From Flavobacteriales bacterium (lineage in GTDB: Bacteria; Bacteroidota; Bacteroidia; Flavobacteriales_F; PHOS-HE28): a stretch of DNA of 10,146 bases. The stretch is from NCBI GenBank assembly GCA_025455765.1, contig JALOLX010000030.1:1-10146 (forward strand). The letters are read 5' to 3'. Positions 1 through 6,955 of the stretch are shown piece after piece (the stretch's first letter is position 1; every line of letters starts with the position of its first letter). A model generated the notes under the pieces. That model saw nothing but the letters and a program-made list of their open reading frames with translations, was not told where the DNA came from and did no database searches. The translations under genes were made by a program, and so were the position numbers.

Positions 1-840
1 TTCGGTGTGGGCCATCGCACCCGTAGCCCCATCCAACGCACCGACACTCGCCTGTGCTGGGAAGTGGTCACCGAAGGCCAACCGTTCGCCGGTGCGCCCA
101 TCACCACCAGCGTGCTGACCACAGGCTGTGCCGCCACCTTTACGGACATCGCTACAGCCGGACAAGAACTGAAGGAATTGGTGCCGAAGACCCCGGGCTA
201 CATCCGCTACAAGTGGCGCCTAAGGCCGGAGTATGCCATGAACAAGCTTATCGACGGGCAACGGTACGGACGGTGGTTCTACGGCTCGGTATCCGGCACG
301 GGCGACATCGGCATCCTCCCAGTGGAACTCGTGGACCTGCAGGCACAGGCCGTTACCGCTGGCAATCACATCACCTGGCAGACCGCATCCGAGGTGAACA
401 GCGACCATTTCATTGTGGAACGCTCTTCCGACGCACTTCACTTCATACCGATCGATCGGATCAGCGCTGCGGGCACCAGCCTTCAACTACTGTCCTATGA
501 GCTGCTGGACCACCAGGCTCCGCAAGGACTTTCTTACTACCGCCTGCGAATGGTGGATCGCGATGGTTCCTTGGAGTATTCGCACATCGTCACGGCATGG
601 CGCAGCGTCGGTCGTCTGCTTGTATATCCCGACCCCGCCCTGGACATCCTGCGCTGGCAAGGTCCCACGGCCGCACGCATCGAGGTCCTGGATGCGCTGG
701 GTCAAGTGGTGATCAATACCACCACCAACGGAGAAGAACTCTCCGTAACCGGGCTGGATGCCGGCACATATACACTTCGCTTTTGGAGCGGAGATGGCAC
801 CATGATCGGCACCGCACGCTTTGTGAAGGCCGGTCGCTGA
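1..840 (+). CDS. T9SS-secreted protein, C-terminal part (5' truncated by window edge)
   Basis: The frame is open from base 1, so only the C-terminal ~279 residues are visible; the GTG at position 7 is not a credible start. An LPVEL motif lies about 104 residues after that GTG. It is followed by a stretch containing WQTASEVNSDHFIVERS, the beta-sandwich module that commonly precedes the T9SS sorting signal in Bacteroidota. The last ~75 residues (LLVYPDPALDILRW, then GQVV, then LDAGTYTLRF, ending RFVKAGR) fit a type A sorting domain. By family knowledge this tail takes the protein across the outer membrane through the type IX machinery and is then cleaved, leaving the protein at the surface or released. 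The passenger's function lies outside the window. The gene is convergent with the phosphohexomutase gene, and a shared hairpin separates them. Confidence 0.85.
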   Translation, partial: FGVGHRTRSPIQRTDTRLCWEVVTEGQPFAGAPITTSVLTTGCAATFTDIATAGQELKELVPKTPGYIRYKWRLRPEYAMNKLIDGQRYGRWFYGSVSGTGDIGILPVELVDLQAQAVTAGNHITWQTASEVNSDHFIVERSSDALHFIPIDRISAAGTSLQLLSYELLDHQAPQGLSYYRLRMVDRDGSLEYSHIVTAWRSVGRLLVYPDPALDILRWQGPTAARIEVLDALGQVVINTTTNGEELSVTGLDAGTYTLRFWSGDGTMIGTARFVKAGR

Positions 841-921
841 AGCCTCTTCCGGAGCTACTGAACAGCAGTCCCTATCGACCGCGGTACCGACCTGAGCTTC
901 GTCCTTCTGCCTGTAATGCAA

Positions 922-951
922 AAAGGGGCCGCCCCGCAGGACAGCCCCTTT
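922..951. terminator. Hairpin terminator shared by convergent genes
   Basis: An 8-bp perfect stem, AAAGGGGC (922-929) with GCCCCTTT (944-951), closes a 14-nt GC-rich loop. Read on the minus strand, the second arm runs into five Ts, giving a normal intrinsic terminator 17 bases past the phosphohexomutase stop codon. On the plus strand only three Ts follow, so it is weaker for the T9SS cargo gene. It sits in the 127-bp gap between the two convergent genes, which holds nothing else I can identify. Confidence 0.75.
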
Positions 952-967
952 CAGAATGTTGGTCGGT

Positions 968-2374
968 TCAGGCGCCGATGGCCTTCTGGCAGGCGTCGAG
1001 GATCGCCTTAGTGCCAGCGTCGCTGTCCGCCTCAGCATAACAGCGCAGCACAGGCTCCGTACCGCTCGCGCGGATCATCAGCCATTGCTCGTTGTCGAAG
1101 TGGAACTTGAACCCGTCGATGGTCTCCACCTTGCGCACAGCGTATGGGCCGAACGCGGTGAAGGCGCCGCTCTGGCACTTCGCCAACACATCCTGCTTCA
1201 ACGCCTCACTGATGTGCAGGTCATTGCGGTCGTACTTGAACGGCCCCACGATGGCATACACCTCGGCGATAAGATCGTCGAGGCTCTTGCCGCTCTTGGC
1301 CATGAATTCCCAGATGGTGAGCCCCATCCAGATGCCGTCGCGCTCGGGGATGTGGCCTTTGATCGCGATGCCCCCGCTCTCCTCGCCGCCCAACAGCACA
1401 TCCTCGTTGATCATGATCTCCGCGATGTACTTGAAGCCGATCTTGGTGACCTGATACTCCAGGCCATAGTGCTCGCACATCTTCTTCACTTTGGGCGTGG
1501 CACTGAAGGCCACCACCACCTTGCCGGTGAACTTCTTGTACTTCACCAGGTAGTGGATGAGCAGTAGGATGATGTGGTGGCTGTCCACGAACTCGCCCCG
1601 GCCATTGTACAGACCGATGCGGTCGGCGTCACCGTCAGTGGCCAGGCCGCAGGCAATGTCGCTGTTCTTGATCAGCTCGCTGAACTCCTTCAAGTTCTTG
1701 TGGATGGGCTCGGGAGCCTGGCCGTAGAACGAAGGATTGTGCTCGCAGTGAAGCAACTGTACTTCGGGCAGGATCCGCGGCATCACTCGCTGACCCGCAC
1801 CATACATGGCGTCGTAGCCCAGCTTCAGTCGGCTGTTGCGAATGGCGGCCAGATCGAAGTTGGCTTCCACATGCTTCACGTACATGGTCTCCAGATCGAT
1901 GTATTCCAGCAGGCCATCGCGCTCGGCCTTTGCGAGGTCGATGGATGCGAGGTCGATGCCATGCTGCGTAGGGATCATGTCCTCCACCTGTTGCACTTCG
2001 CTGGGCACCAGCGGTCCACCGTGGATGCCCTTCAGCTTATACCCGTTGTAGCTGGGCGGGTTGTGGCTGGCGGTGAGGATCACGCCCATCGCGCTCTTGT
2101 AATGCGCGGCACCGAGCGACACCATCGGTGTGCTGACGATGCCCCGGGCCAGACGCACCTTGATGCCCGCGTTCACGAACACCTTGGCGGCCGTGGCGGC
2201 GAACAGTTCGCCTGCAAAGCGGCAGTCGTGGCCCAGCACGATGCTCGGACCAGCAGGCTGCGCAGCTTTCACCCACTGGGCCACAGCCACGCTCACGCGG
2301 GCCACATTGTCCACAGTGAAGTCATCTGCGATGATGGCACGCCATCCGTCGGTGCCGAATTTGATCTTGCTCAT
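968..2374 (-). CDS. Phosphoglucomutase/phosphomannomutase family protein (alpha-D-phosphohexomutase)
   Basis: A complete 468-residue protein of the alpha-D-phosphohexomutase superfamily, which interconverts hexose 1- and 6-phosphates through a phosphoserine. All four signature segments are visible: the active-site serine loop TASHNPPSYNGYK (Ser103), the metal-binding loop DGDADRIG (Asp247, Asp249, Asp251), the sugar-specificity loop GGEESGG (329-335) and the C-terminal phosphate-binding loop RASGTEP (435-441). The N-terminus MSKIKFGTDGWRA matches the usual family start, which supports the ATG at 2374. GEESGG is common in enzymes acting on glucose or mannose phosphates, so a glucosamine mutase (GlmM) is less likely, but substrate cannot be settled by reading. 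It lies 73 bp downstream of mltG on the same strand and may be read through from it or from its own promoter. A hairpin terminator follows. The cytoplasmic role is probably supply of sugar-phosphate precursors for the envelope or glycogen. Confidence 0.9.
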   Translation of the reverse strand: MSKIKFGTDGWRAIIADDFTVDNVARVSVAVAQWVKAAQPAGPSIVLGHDCRFAGELFAATAAKVFVNAGIKVRLARGIVSTPMVSLGAAHYKSAMGVILTASHNPPSYNGYKLKGIHGGPLVPSEVQQVEDMIPTQHGIDLASIDLAKAERDGLLEYIDLETMYVKHVEANFDLAAIRNSRLKLGYDAMYGAGQRVMPRILPEVQLLHCEHNPSFYGQAPEPIHKNLKEFSELIKNSDIACGLATDGDADRIGLYNGRGEFVDSHHIILLLIHYLVKYKKFTGKVVVAFSATPKVKKMCEHYGLEYQVTKIGFKYIAEIMINEDVLLGGEESGGIAIKGHIPERDGIWMGLTIWEFMAKSGKSLDDLIAEVYAIVGPFKYDRNDLHISEALKQDVLAKCQSGAFTAFGPYAVRKVETIDGFKFHFDNEQWLMIRASGTEPVLRCYAEADSDAGTKAILDACQKAIGA

Positions 2375-2447
2375 GGAAATTCCGGTGTTGCGTTTGCGAG
2401 TGCGAAAATAGCGGGGCTTTATACGGAGGGCAGGCCTGCGGGTTCGC

Positions 2448-3491
2448 TCAGCGATAAATGCCCCGCTGATCCAAGGCCCGCTGGTACTTCCGCGCGTTCA
2501 CCAAGTGCTGGTCGTAGGTGCGCGCGAATTCCGAGTAGCCGCTCAGATCGGCACGTGCACAGAAGTAAAGGTGATCGTGCTTGGCGGGCTCCAGGACGGC
2601 CTGCAGGAAGTTGCGCTCTGGCATGTTGATGGGACCTGGCGGCAGCCCGGTGTTACGGTACGTGTTGTACGGCGAGTCCACCAGCTTGTCGCGGTCCAGC
2701 ACCCGCGCAATGCTATCGGCACCCAACGCGAACTTGAGCGTGGGATCGGCCTGAAGAGGCATACCGATGCGCAACCGATTGAGGTATACCCCCGCGATCT
2801 TCGGCGCATCGTCCCGCTTTCCGGTCTCGGCTTGAACTATGCTGGCCAGTATGGTCACCTCCACCGGGCTGAGACCCACCTTGTCAGCCTGTGCCTTTCG
2901 TGCCTCGGTCCAATAGCGGTCATGCTCCTTGTGCATGCGCTCCAGGAAGGCGTCAACCGATGTGTTCCACCAGAACTCGTAGGTGTCCGGAATGAACATG
3001 CTGATGAAGGTCTCCTTGCGGAAGCCATAGCGCTCGGCCACCGCAGGATCCTCCAAGGCAGCCAATAGTTCCGCTTCCGGACATTCCAACCGTGCCGACA
3101 CCTTCGCGGCCAGGTCACTCATGCGCTTCACATTGTTGAAGGTGATGCGCACAGGCTCCTGTTCCCCGCTCCGCAAGCGGTCCACCAAGGCCGCCGCGCT
3201 CATGCCCGGATCCACCCGGTAACGTCCGGGCTTGATGCGGGCCGGGTATTTCTTGCGCTCGGCCGTCCAGCGGAACGCCGCGGTGTCGCCCACCAGTCCG
3301 TGGAACGCGATGCTGTCCATCACCTGTTGCATGTCCGCCCCTGTGGGTACCAACAAATAGTGTGGACCATCCACTGCGGTGATCGGTGCATAGATGCGCT
3401 GCCAGTACTTCCGGCCGGCGAAAAAGCCGAGCGCCACCATCGCCACCAACAGCCCCAAGGCCACCCGCCACTTCCCACGCTTCATGCCCAT
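2448..3491 (-). CDS. mltG: Endolytic murein transglycosylase MltG (YceG-like)
   Basis: A complete protein of 347 residues, close to the family's usual length. A short basic N-terminus (MGMKRGKWR) is followed by one hydrophobic segment at about residues 10-26, so it is anchored in the inner membrane with its catalytic part in the periplasm. Residues ~43-110 resemble the LysM-like subdomain. The catalytic region carries LASIVQAET (Glu222 is the conserved catalytic glutamate), then AGVYLNRLRIGMPLQADPT and later SPYNTYRNTGLPPGPI, all typical of YceG/MltG. By family knowledge it cuts nascent glycan strands and sets their length. Two starts are possible: ATG at 3491 (10-nt overlap with dapF) or ATG at 3485, which shares ATGA with the dapF stop. 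Either implies translational coupling with dapF. Confidence 0.93.
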   Translation of the reverse strand: MGMKRGKWRVALGLLVAMVALGFFAGRKYWQRIYAPITAVDGPHYLLVPTGADMQQVMDSIAFHGLVGDTAAFRWTAERKKYPARIKPGRYRVDPGMSAAALVDRLRSGEQEPVRITFNNVKRMSDLAAKVSARLECPEAELLAALEDPAVAERYGFRKETFISMFIPDTYEFWWNTSVDAFLERMHKEHDRYWTEARKAQADKVGLSPVEVTILASIVQAETGKRDDAPKIAGVYLNRLRIGMPLQADPTLKFALGADSIARVLDRDKLVDSPYNTYRNTGLPPGPINMPERNFLQAVLEPAKHDHLYFCARADLSGYSEFARTYDQHLVNARKYQRALDQRGIYR

Positions 3492-4273
3492 GGTACTTCA
3501 CCGGTGAACACTTCCTGAACAGGGCCGCAAAGCAGTGCTTCGCGTGTCTTGCGCGCATCGCTCAGGTCCACGCGCAGATCGCCGCCGCGCGTACGAACGG
3601 GGACGACCTCCCCCTTCACCACACCACGTGTCCATGCGCTCCACGCTGCCGCTGTCACACCCGTTCCACAGCTGAGCGTCTCGTCCTCCACCCCACGTTC
3701 GTACGTGCGGAGGTGTACCACGCCCTCCTTCACAGCCACGAAATTGACGTTGACGCCGCCTGGAGCGAAGCGTTGATCATAGCGCAGTGCCCGCCCTTCG
3801 CGCACCAGGTCCACCCCTTCAGGATGAGCGACCCAGCTCACCAAATGCGGCGAACCGGTATGCCAATGGTCCAGTTCGGGGCTGAGCTGTTCATGGATGG
3901 TGGGGGGACGCATGCCGATGGCCACCCAACCCTGGCTGAGCCAAGCTGCATGATGCCTGCCGTCCACCGCAGTGAACGCTACGCGCGCTTGTTCCGAAGG
4001 TGCATGGCCGCTGCATTGCGCCCAGAAGGCGAACGCGCAGCGACTCCCATTGCCACAGAAGCTCTGGCTACCATCGGGATTGTAAAAGTCCATGTGGTAA
4101 GCCGTTCCGGGCTCACGCGGTGCACGCACCATGATCAACCCGTCAGACCCAATGCCGAAATGGCGGTCGCACAGGCGGCGCGCTGCCTCCTCGGCCACTG
4201 CTCCATAACGTCCGTCGCGGTCGTCCACCAGCACGAAGTCGTTGCCCGTGCCATGCCATTTGCTGAAGCGCAT
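3482..4273 (-). CDS. dapF: Diaminopimelate epimerase DapF
   Basis: DapF converts LL-diaminopimelate to the meso form, the last-but-one step to lysine and the source of the peptidoglycan crosslinking residue; it is cytoplasmic and needs no cofactor. The ATG at 4273 gives 263 residues and the family N-terminus MRFSKWHGTGNDF. A GTG at 4291 in the same frame would add six residues but is less likely. Both catalytic cysteines are present in their motifs: Cys73 in FCGNGSRCAF and Cys202 in LSCGTGVTAAA. NPDGS (66-70) and GGVNVNF (172-178) also fit the substrate-binding segments. It is the first gene of the minus-strand run, divergent from htrA across 163 bp, and its stop codon overlaps the start of mltG. 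No clear Shine-Dalgarno sequence precedes the start. Confidence 0.95.
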   Translation of the reverse strand: MRFSKWHGTGNDFVLVDDRDGRYGAVAEEAARRLCDRHFGIGSDGLIMVRAPREPGTAYHMDFYNPDGSQSFCGNGSRCAFAFWAQCSGHAPSEQARVAFTAVDGRHHAAWLSQGWVAIGMRPPTIHEQLSPELDHWHTGSPHLVSWVAHPEGVDLVREGRALRYDQRFAPGGVNVNFVAVKEGVVHLRTYERGVEDETLSCGTGVTAAAWSAWTRGVVKGEVVPVRTRGGDLRVDLSDARKTREALLCGPVQEVFTGEVPWA

Positions 4274-4436
4274 CTGCGGTATTGCTGGCACAAATATCGC
4301 GCTGTGGACAACGCCGCCCTGCCGCGCCGATCAACACTTTTTAACGCGACAATGCGTGCGTTCGGGCCTGACAGATCGTTCACTTGCAAGCCGGGGCACA
4401 GGAATTGATGCCCCATCACCACCACAACAGACCATC

Positions 4437-5879
4437 ATGCGACGCACGCTTGTTCCCTTCCTTTCCGCCCTGGGCGGCGGTTTCATCGCAGTAGCGCTGA
4501 CCGGCATGCTGCGCGAGGATACCCCCCTTTTGTCATCCGCTCCTCCCCCGCCTGTGCAGACCGTGGCCATGCCCACCAGCGGACTCGCCATGGCACCTGT
4601 TGACCTGGTCCCCGCCGCTGAGCACTCAGTGAACGCTGTGGTTCACGTGACCACCGAGACCACGGTGAACGTGCGCGACCCGTTCGCAGAGTTCTTCTGG
4701 GGCTACCGACCACCTGCACAGCAACAGCGCCAGGGTGCCGGTTCGGGTGTGATCATTGCCCAGGACGGGTACATCGTCACCAACAACCACGTGATCGAAG
4801 GTGCCGACCGGATCAAAGTACACCTGAACGACCGCCGCAGCTTCGATGCCAAGGTGATCGGCCGCGACCCCAGCACGGACATCGCCCTCCTGAAGGTGGA
4901 TGCCAGCGGGCTGGAAGTGCTCTCCTACGGCAACTCCGATGAAGTGAAGGTGGGTGAATGGGTATTGGCCGTTGGCAACCCGATGAACCTCACCAGCACG
5001 GTCACGGCGGGCATCGTCAGTGCCAAAGCACGCAACATCAACCTGCTCCAGTACGATCCTTCGCAGGACATCTTCCCCATCGAATCCTTCATCCAGACCG
5101 ACGCGGCAGTGAACCCCGGCAACAGCGGGGGCGCCCTGGTGAACACCAACGGTGAACTCGTAGGCATCAACACGGCCATTGCCAGCACCACCGGTCAATA
5201 CGCGGGCTATTCCTTCGCCGTGCCGGTGAACATCGTGAAGAAGGTGGCGGGCGACCTGCTGGAGTTCGGCAGCGTGCAGCGCGCTTACCTGGGGGTCACC
5301 ATCCGGGACGTGGACCAGCAGCTGGCCGAGGAGAAGGAGCTGGGCCGTATCCGGGGTGTCTATGTGAACGGCCTCACCGATGGCGGCGCAGCGGGCAAAG
5401 CTGGCTTGAAAGCGGGCGATGTGATCGTGCGAGTGGGCACCATGGAGGTGAACAACGTTCCACAGCTGCAAGAGCAGGTGGGTCGCTTCCGCCCAGGCCA
5501 GCAGGTGCCGGTGACCATTGTGCGCGATGGCCGCGAGCAGGTGCTTGAGCTGACCCTGCTGGGCAAGGACGGTAGCAGCACGTTGGCGCGCAAGGAGGAG
5601 TCCGCACTGCGCTCCAGCCTCGGTGCTATGTTCCGCGATGCGGACAAGCAGGAACTGAGCGCCTTGAAGCTGGAGCACGGGGTGAAGGTGAGCGCTGTGG
5701 ACGCTGGCAAGTTCCGCAGCAGCGGCATCAAGGAGGGGTTCATCATCACCCGCATCGATCAGGAGCCGGTGCGCAGCGCAAGCGACCTCGAACGCATCCT
5801 GGCCAACAAGCGGGGCGGGGTGCTGATCGAAGGGTATTACCCCAATGGAACGCGCGCCTACTACGGCCTTGGGCTCTGA
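4437..5879 (+). CDS. HtrA/Deg-family periplasmic serine protease with two PDZ domains
   Basis: A periplasmic quality-control protease and chaperone of the DegP/DegQ/HtrA type, 480 residues from the ATG at 4437. The frame is open further upstream, but this ATG is followed at once by a basic, hydrophobic export segment (MRRTLVPFLSALGGGFIAVA), so it is the sensible start. Whether that segment is cleaved or kept as an anchor is unclear. The chymotrypsin-like triad is intact: His118 (IVTNNHVIEG), Asp148 (DPSTDIALLKVD) and Ser230 (NPGNSGGALVN). PDZ1 spans about 283-376 (start AYLGVTIRDV). A linker of about 35 residues follows, then a shorter PDZ2 at about 413-480 (GVKVSAVDAGKF, then GFIITRIDQEPV). 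No envelope-stress promoter was recognised in the upstream 163 bp, and no terminator is obvious before the sigma factor promoter. DegP and DegQ cannot be told apart by reading. Confidence 0.94.
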   Translation: MRRTLVPFLSALGGGFIAVALTGMLREDTPLLSSAPPPPVQTVAMPTSGLAMAPVDLVPAAEHSVNAVVHVTTETTVNVRDPFAEFFWGYRPPAQQQRQGAGSGVIIAQDGYIVTNNHVIEGADRIKVHLNDRRSFDAKVIGRDPSTDIALLKVDASGLEVLSYGNSDEVKVGEWVLAVGNPMNLTSTVTAGIVSAKARNINLLQYDPSQDIFPIESFIQTDAAVNPGNSGGALVNTNGELVGINTAIASTTGQYAGYSFAVPVNIVKKVAGDLLEFGSVQRAYLGVTIRDVDQQLAEEKELGRIRGVYVNGLTDGGAAGKAGLKAGDVIVRVGTMEVNNVPQLQEQVGRFRPGQQVPVTIVRDGREQVLELTLLGKDGSSTLARKEESALRSSLGAMFRDADKQELSALKLEHGVKVSAVDAGKFRSSGIKEGFIITRIDQEPVRSASDLERILANKRGGVLIEGYYPNGTRAYYGLGL

Positions 5880-5922
5880 ACCTCCTGAGGATCCGTCAGT
5901 TGCGAACAGCTTTCAACGATCC

Positions 5923-5954
5923 TTGTCCCGTACTTGGCCGGGGGCGTACCTTTG
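5923..5954 (+). promoter_or_regulatory. Bacteroidota-type promoter upstream of the primary sigma factor gene
   Basis: A -33 element TTG (5923-5925) and a -7 element TACCTTTG (5947-5954) are separated by 21 bp. The -7 element matches the known Bacteroidota consensus TAnnTTTG at every fixed base. Transcription would start near 5958-5962, leaving an untranslated leader of roughly 85 nt before the ATG at 6045. The leader contains a small hairpin, GAACG (5987-5991) with CGTTC (5995-5999). The promoter lies in the 165-bp gap after htrA and would serve rpoD and probably the GAPDH gene. Confidence 0.75.
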
Positions 5955-6044
5955 CAGTCCTTCGTTGCGCTCCTTCGGGGACCGTTGAACGAGCCGTTCG
6001 TTATTACATCCACACTCTAAGACCTGATCACCGTGGCATCAAGG

Positions 6045-6908
6045 ATGCGTCAACTCAAGATCACGAAGTCGATCACCAACCGGGAAAGCCAGTCGCTGGA
6101 CAAGTACCTGCAGGAGATCGGCAAGGAAGGACTCATCACGGCCGACCAGGAAGTTGAGCTGGCGCGCAAGATCAAGGAGGGCGATGGCCGTGCCTTGGAA
6201 AAGCTGGTGAAGGCCAACCTGCGTTTCGTGGTATCCGTAGCGAAGCAATACCAGAACCAAGGCCTGAGCCTGCCCGACCTGATCAACGAGGGGAACCTCG
6301 GTCTGATCAAGGCTGCGCAGCGTTTCGACGAGACCCGTGGCTTCAAGTTCATCAGCTATGCCGTGTGGTGGATCCGTCAGAGCATCCTCCAGGCCCTCGC
6401 TGAACAGAGCCGCATCGTGCGCCTGCCCCTCAACCAGGTGGGATCGCTCAACAAGATCAACAAGGCCTTCGCCAAGCTGGAGCAGGAATACGAGCGCCCA
6501 CCCAGCGCCGATGAGCTCGCCACCCTGCTGGACCTGCCTGCCGAGAAGGTGGCTGACACCATGAAGGTGAGCGGTCGCCACATCAGCATGGATGCCCCGT
6601 TCGTGGAGGGCGAGAGCAACAGCCTGCTGGACGTGCTGCCCAACAACGACAGCGCCCCGGCCGACCGTTTGCTGCTGAACGAATCCCTCAGCAAGGAGAT
6701 CGAACGCGCTCTGAGCACGCTCACCGAGCGCGAGCGCGATGTGGTAAAGCTCTTCTTCGGCATCGGCATCAACCACGGCCTCACCTTGGAAGAGATCGGC
6801 GCCAAGTTCGATCTGACCCGGGAGCGCGTCCGCCAGATCAAGGAGAAGGCCATCCGCCGCCTGCGTCACACCAGCCGTAGCAAGCTGCTCAAGGCGTATC
6901 TCGGTTGA
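6045..6908 (+). CDS. rpoD: RNA polymerase primary sigma factor (RpoD/SigA family, short Bacteroidota form)
   Basis: The housekeeping sigma factor, which directs RNA polymerase to promoters. The ATG at 6045 gives 287 residues beginning MRQLKITKSITNRES, the usual N-terminus in Bacteroidota; a GTG at 6033 would add four residues and is less likely. Region 1.2 lies at about 14-45 (SLDKYLQEIGKEGLIT). Region 2 lies at about 50-125, with DLINEGNLGLIKA and the -10-binding, DNA-melting part YAVWWIRQSI. Region 3 spans about 130-205. Region 4 spans about 218-285, with the helix-turn-helix TLEEIGAKFDLTRERVRQI. Region 1.1 and the non-conserved insert of proteobacterial RpoD are absent, which is normal for this phylum. 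A consensus promoter sits upstream, so autoregulation is plausible. GAPDH follows after 47 bp with no terminator between, suggesting co-transcription. Confidence 0.95.
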   Translation: MRQLKITKSITNRESQSLDKYLQEIGKEGLITADQEVELARKIKEGDGRALEKLVKANLRFVVSVAKQYQNQGLSLPDLINEGNLGLIKAAQRFDETRGFKFISYAVWWIRQSILQALAEQSRIVRLPLNQVGSLNKINKAFAKLEQEYERPPSADELATLLDLPAEKVADTMKVSGRHISMDAPFVEGESNSLLDVLPNNDSAPADRLLLNESLSKEIERALSTLTERERDVVKLFFGIGINHGLTLEEIGAKFDLTRERVRQIKEKAIRRLRHTSRSKLLKAYLG

Positions 6909-6955
6909 TCGTTCCTGCGTAGAAGCGCCTCCAACCATCACCATTCATTCCATCC

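Noticed and set aside
1574..2629. A 351-codon plus-strand open frame opposite the phosphohexomutase and the end of mltG
   Set aside because: It spans two genes and their spacer on the opposite strand with no domain features; a shadow frame.
4274..4330. A GATATTTG box (minus strand, near 4291-4298) as a dapF promoter
   Set aside because: One mismatch to TAnnTTTG, but no TTG at the proper distance upstream (the nearest leaves only a 10-bp spacer). Too weak to annotate.
3386..4408. A 340-codon plus-strand open frame opposite dapF and the start of mltG
   Set aside because: Cys/His/Pro-rich product without motifs; DapF and MltG on the minus strand are intact and recognisable.
4242..4436. An upstream extension of the HtrA frame adding 65 residues
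   Set aside because: The extension overlaps the dapF start and would put a cysteine-rich polar segment before a clear export signal that begins at the ATG at 4437.
4626..5678. A 350-codon minus-strand open frame opposite the HtrA gene
   Set aside because: Low-complexity His/Val/Ala-rich product expected from high-GC antisense reading; the plus strand has an intact catalytic triad and PDZ domains.
6039..6944. A 301-codon minus-strand open frame opposite the sigma factor gene
   Set aside because: Shadow of the rpoD codon pattern; no recognisable domain, and the plus-strand product is certain.
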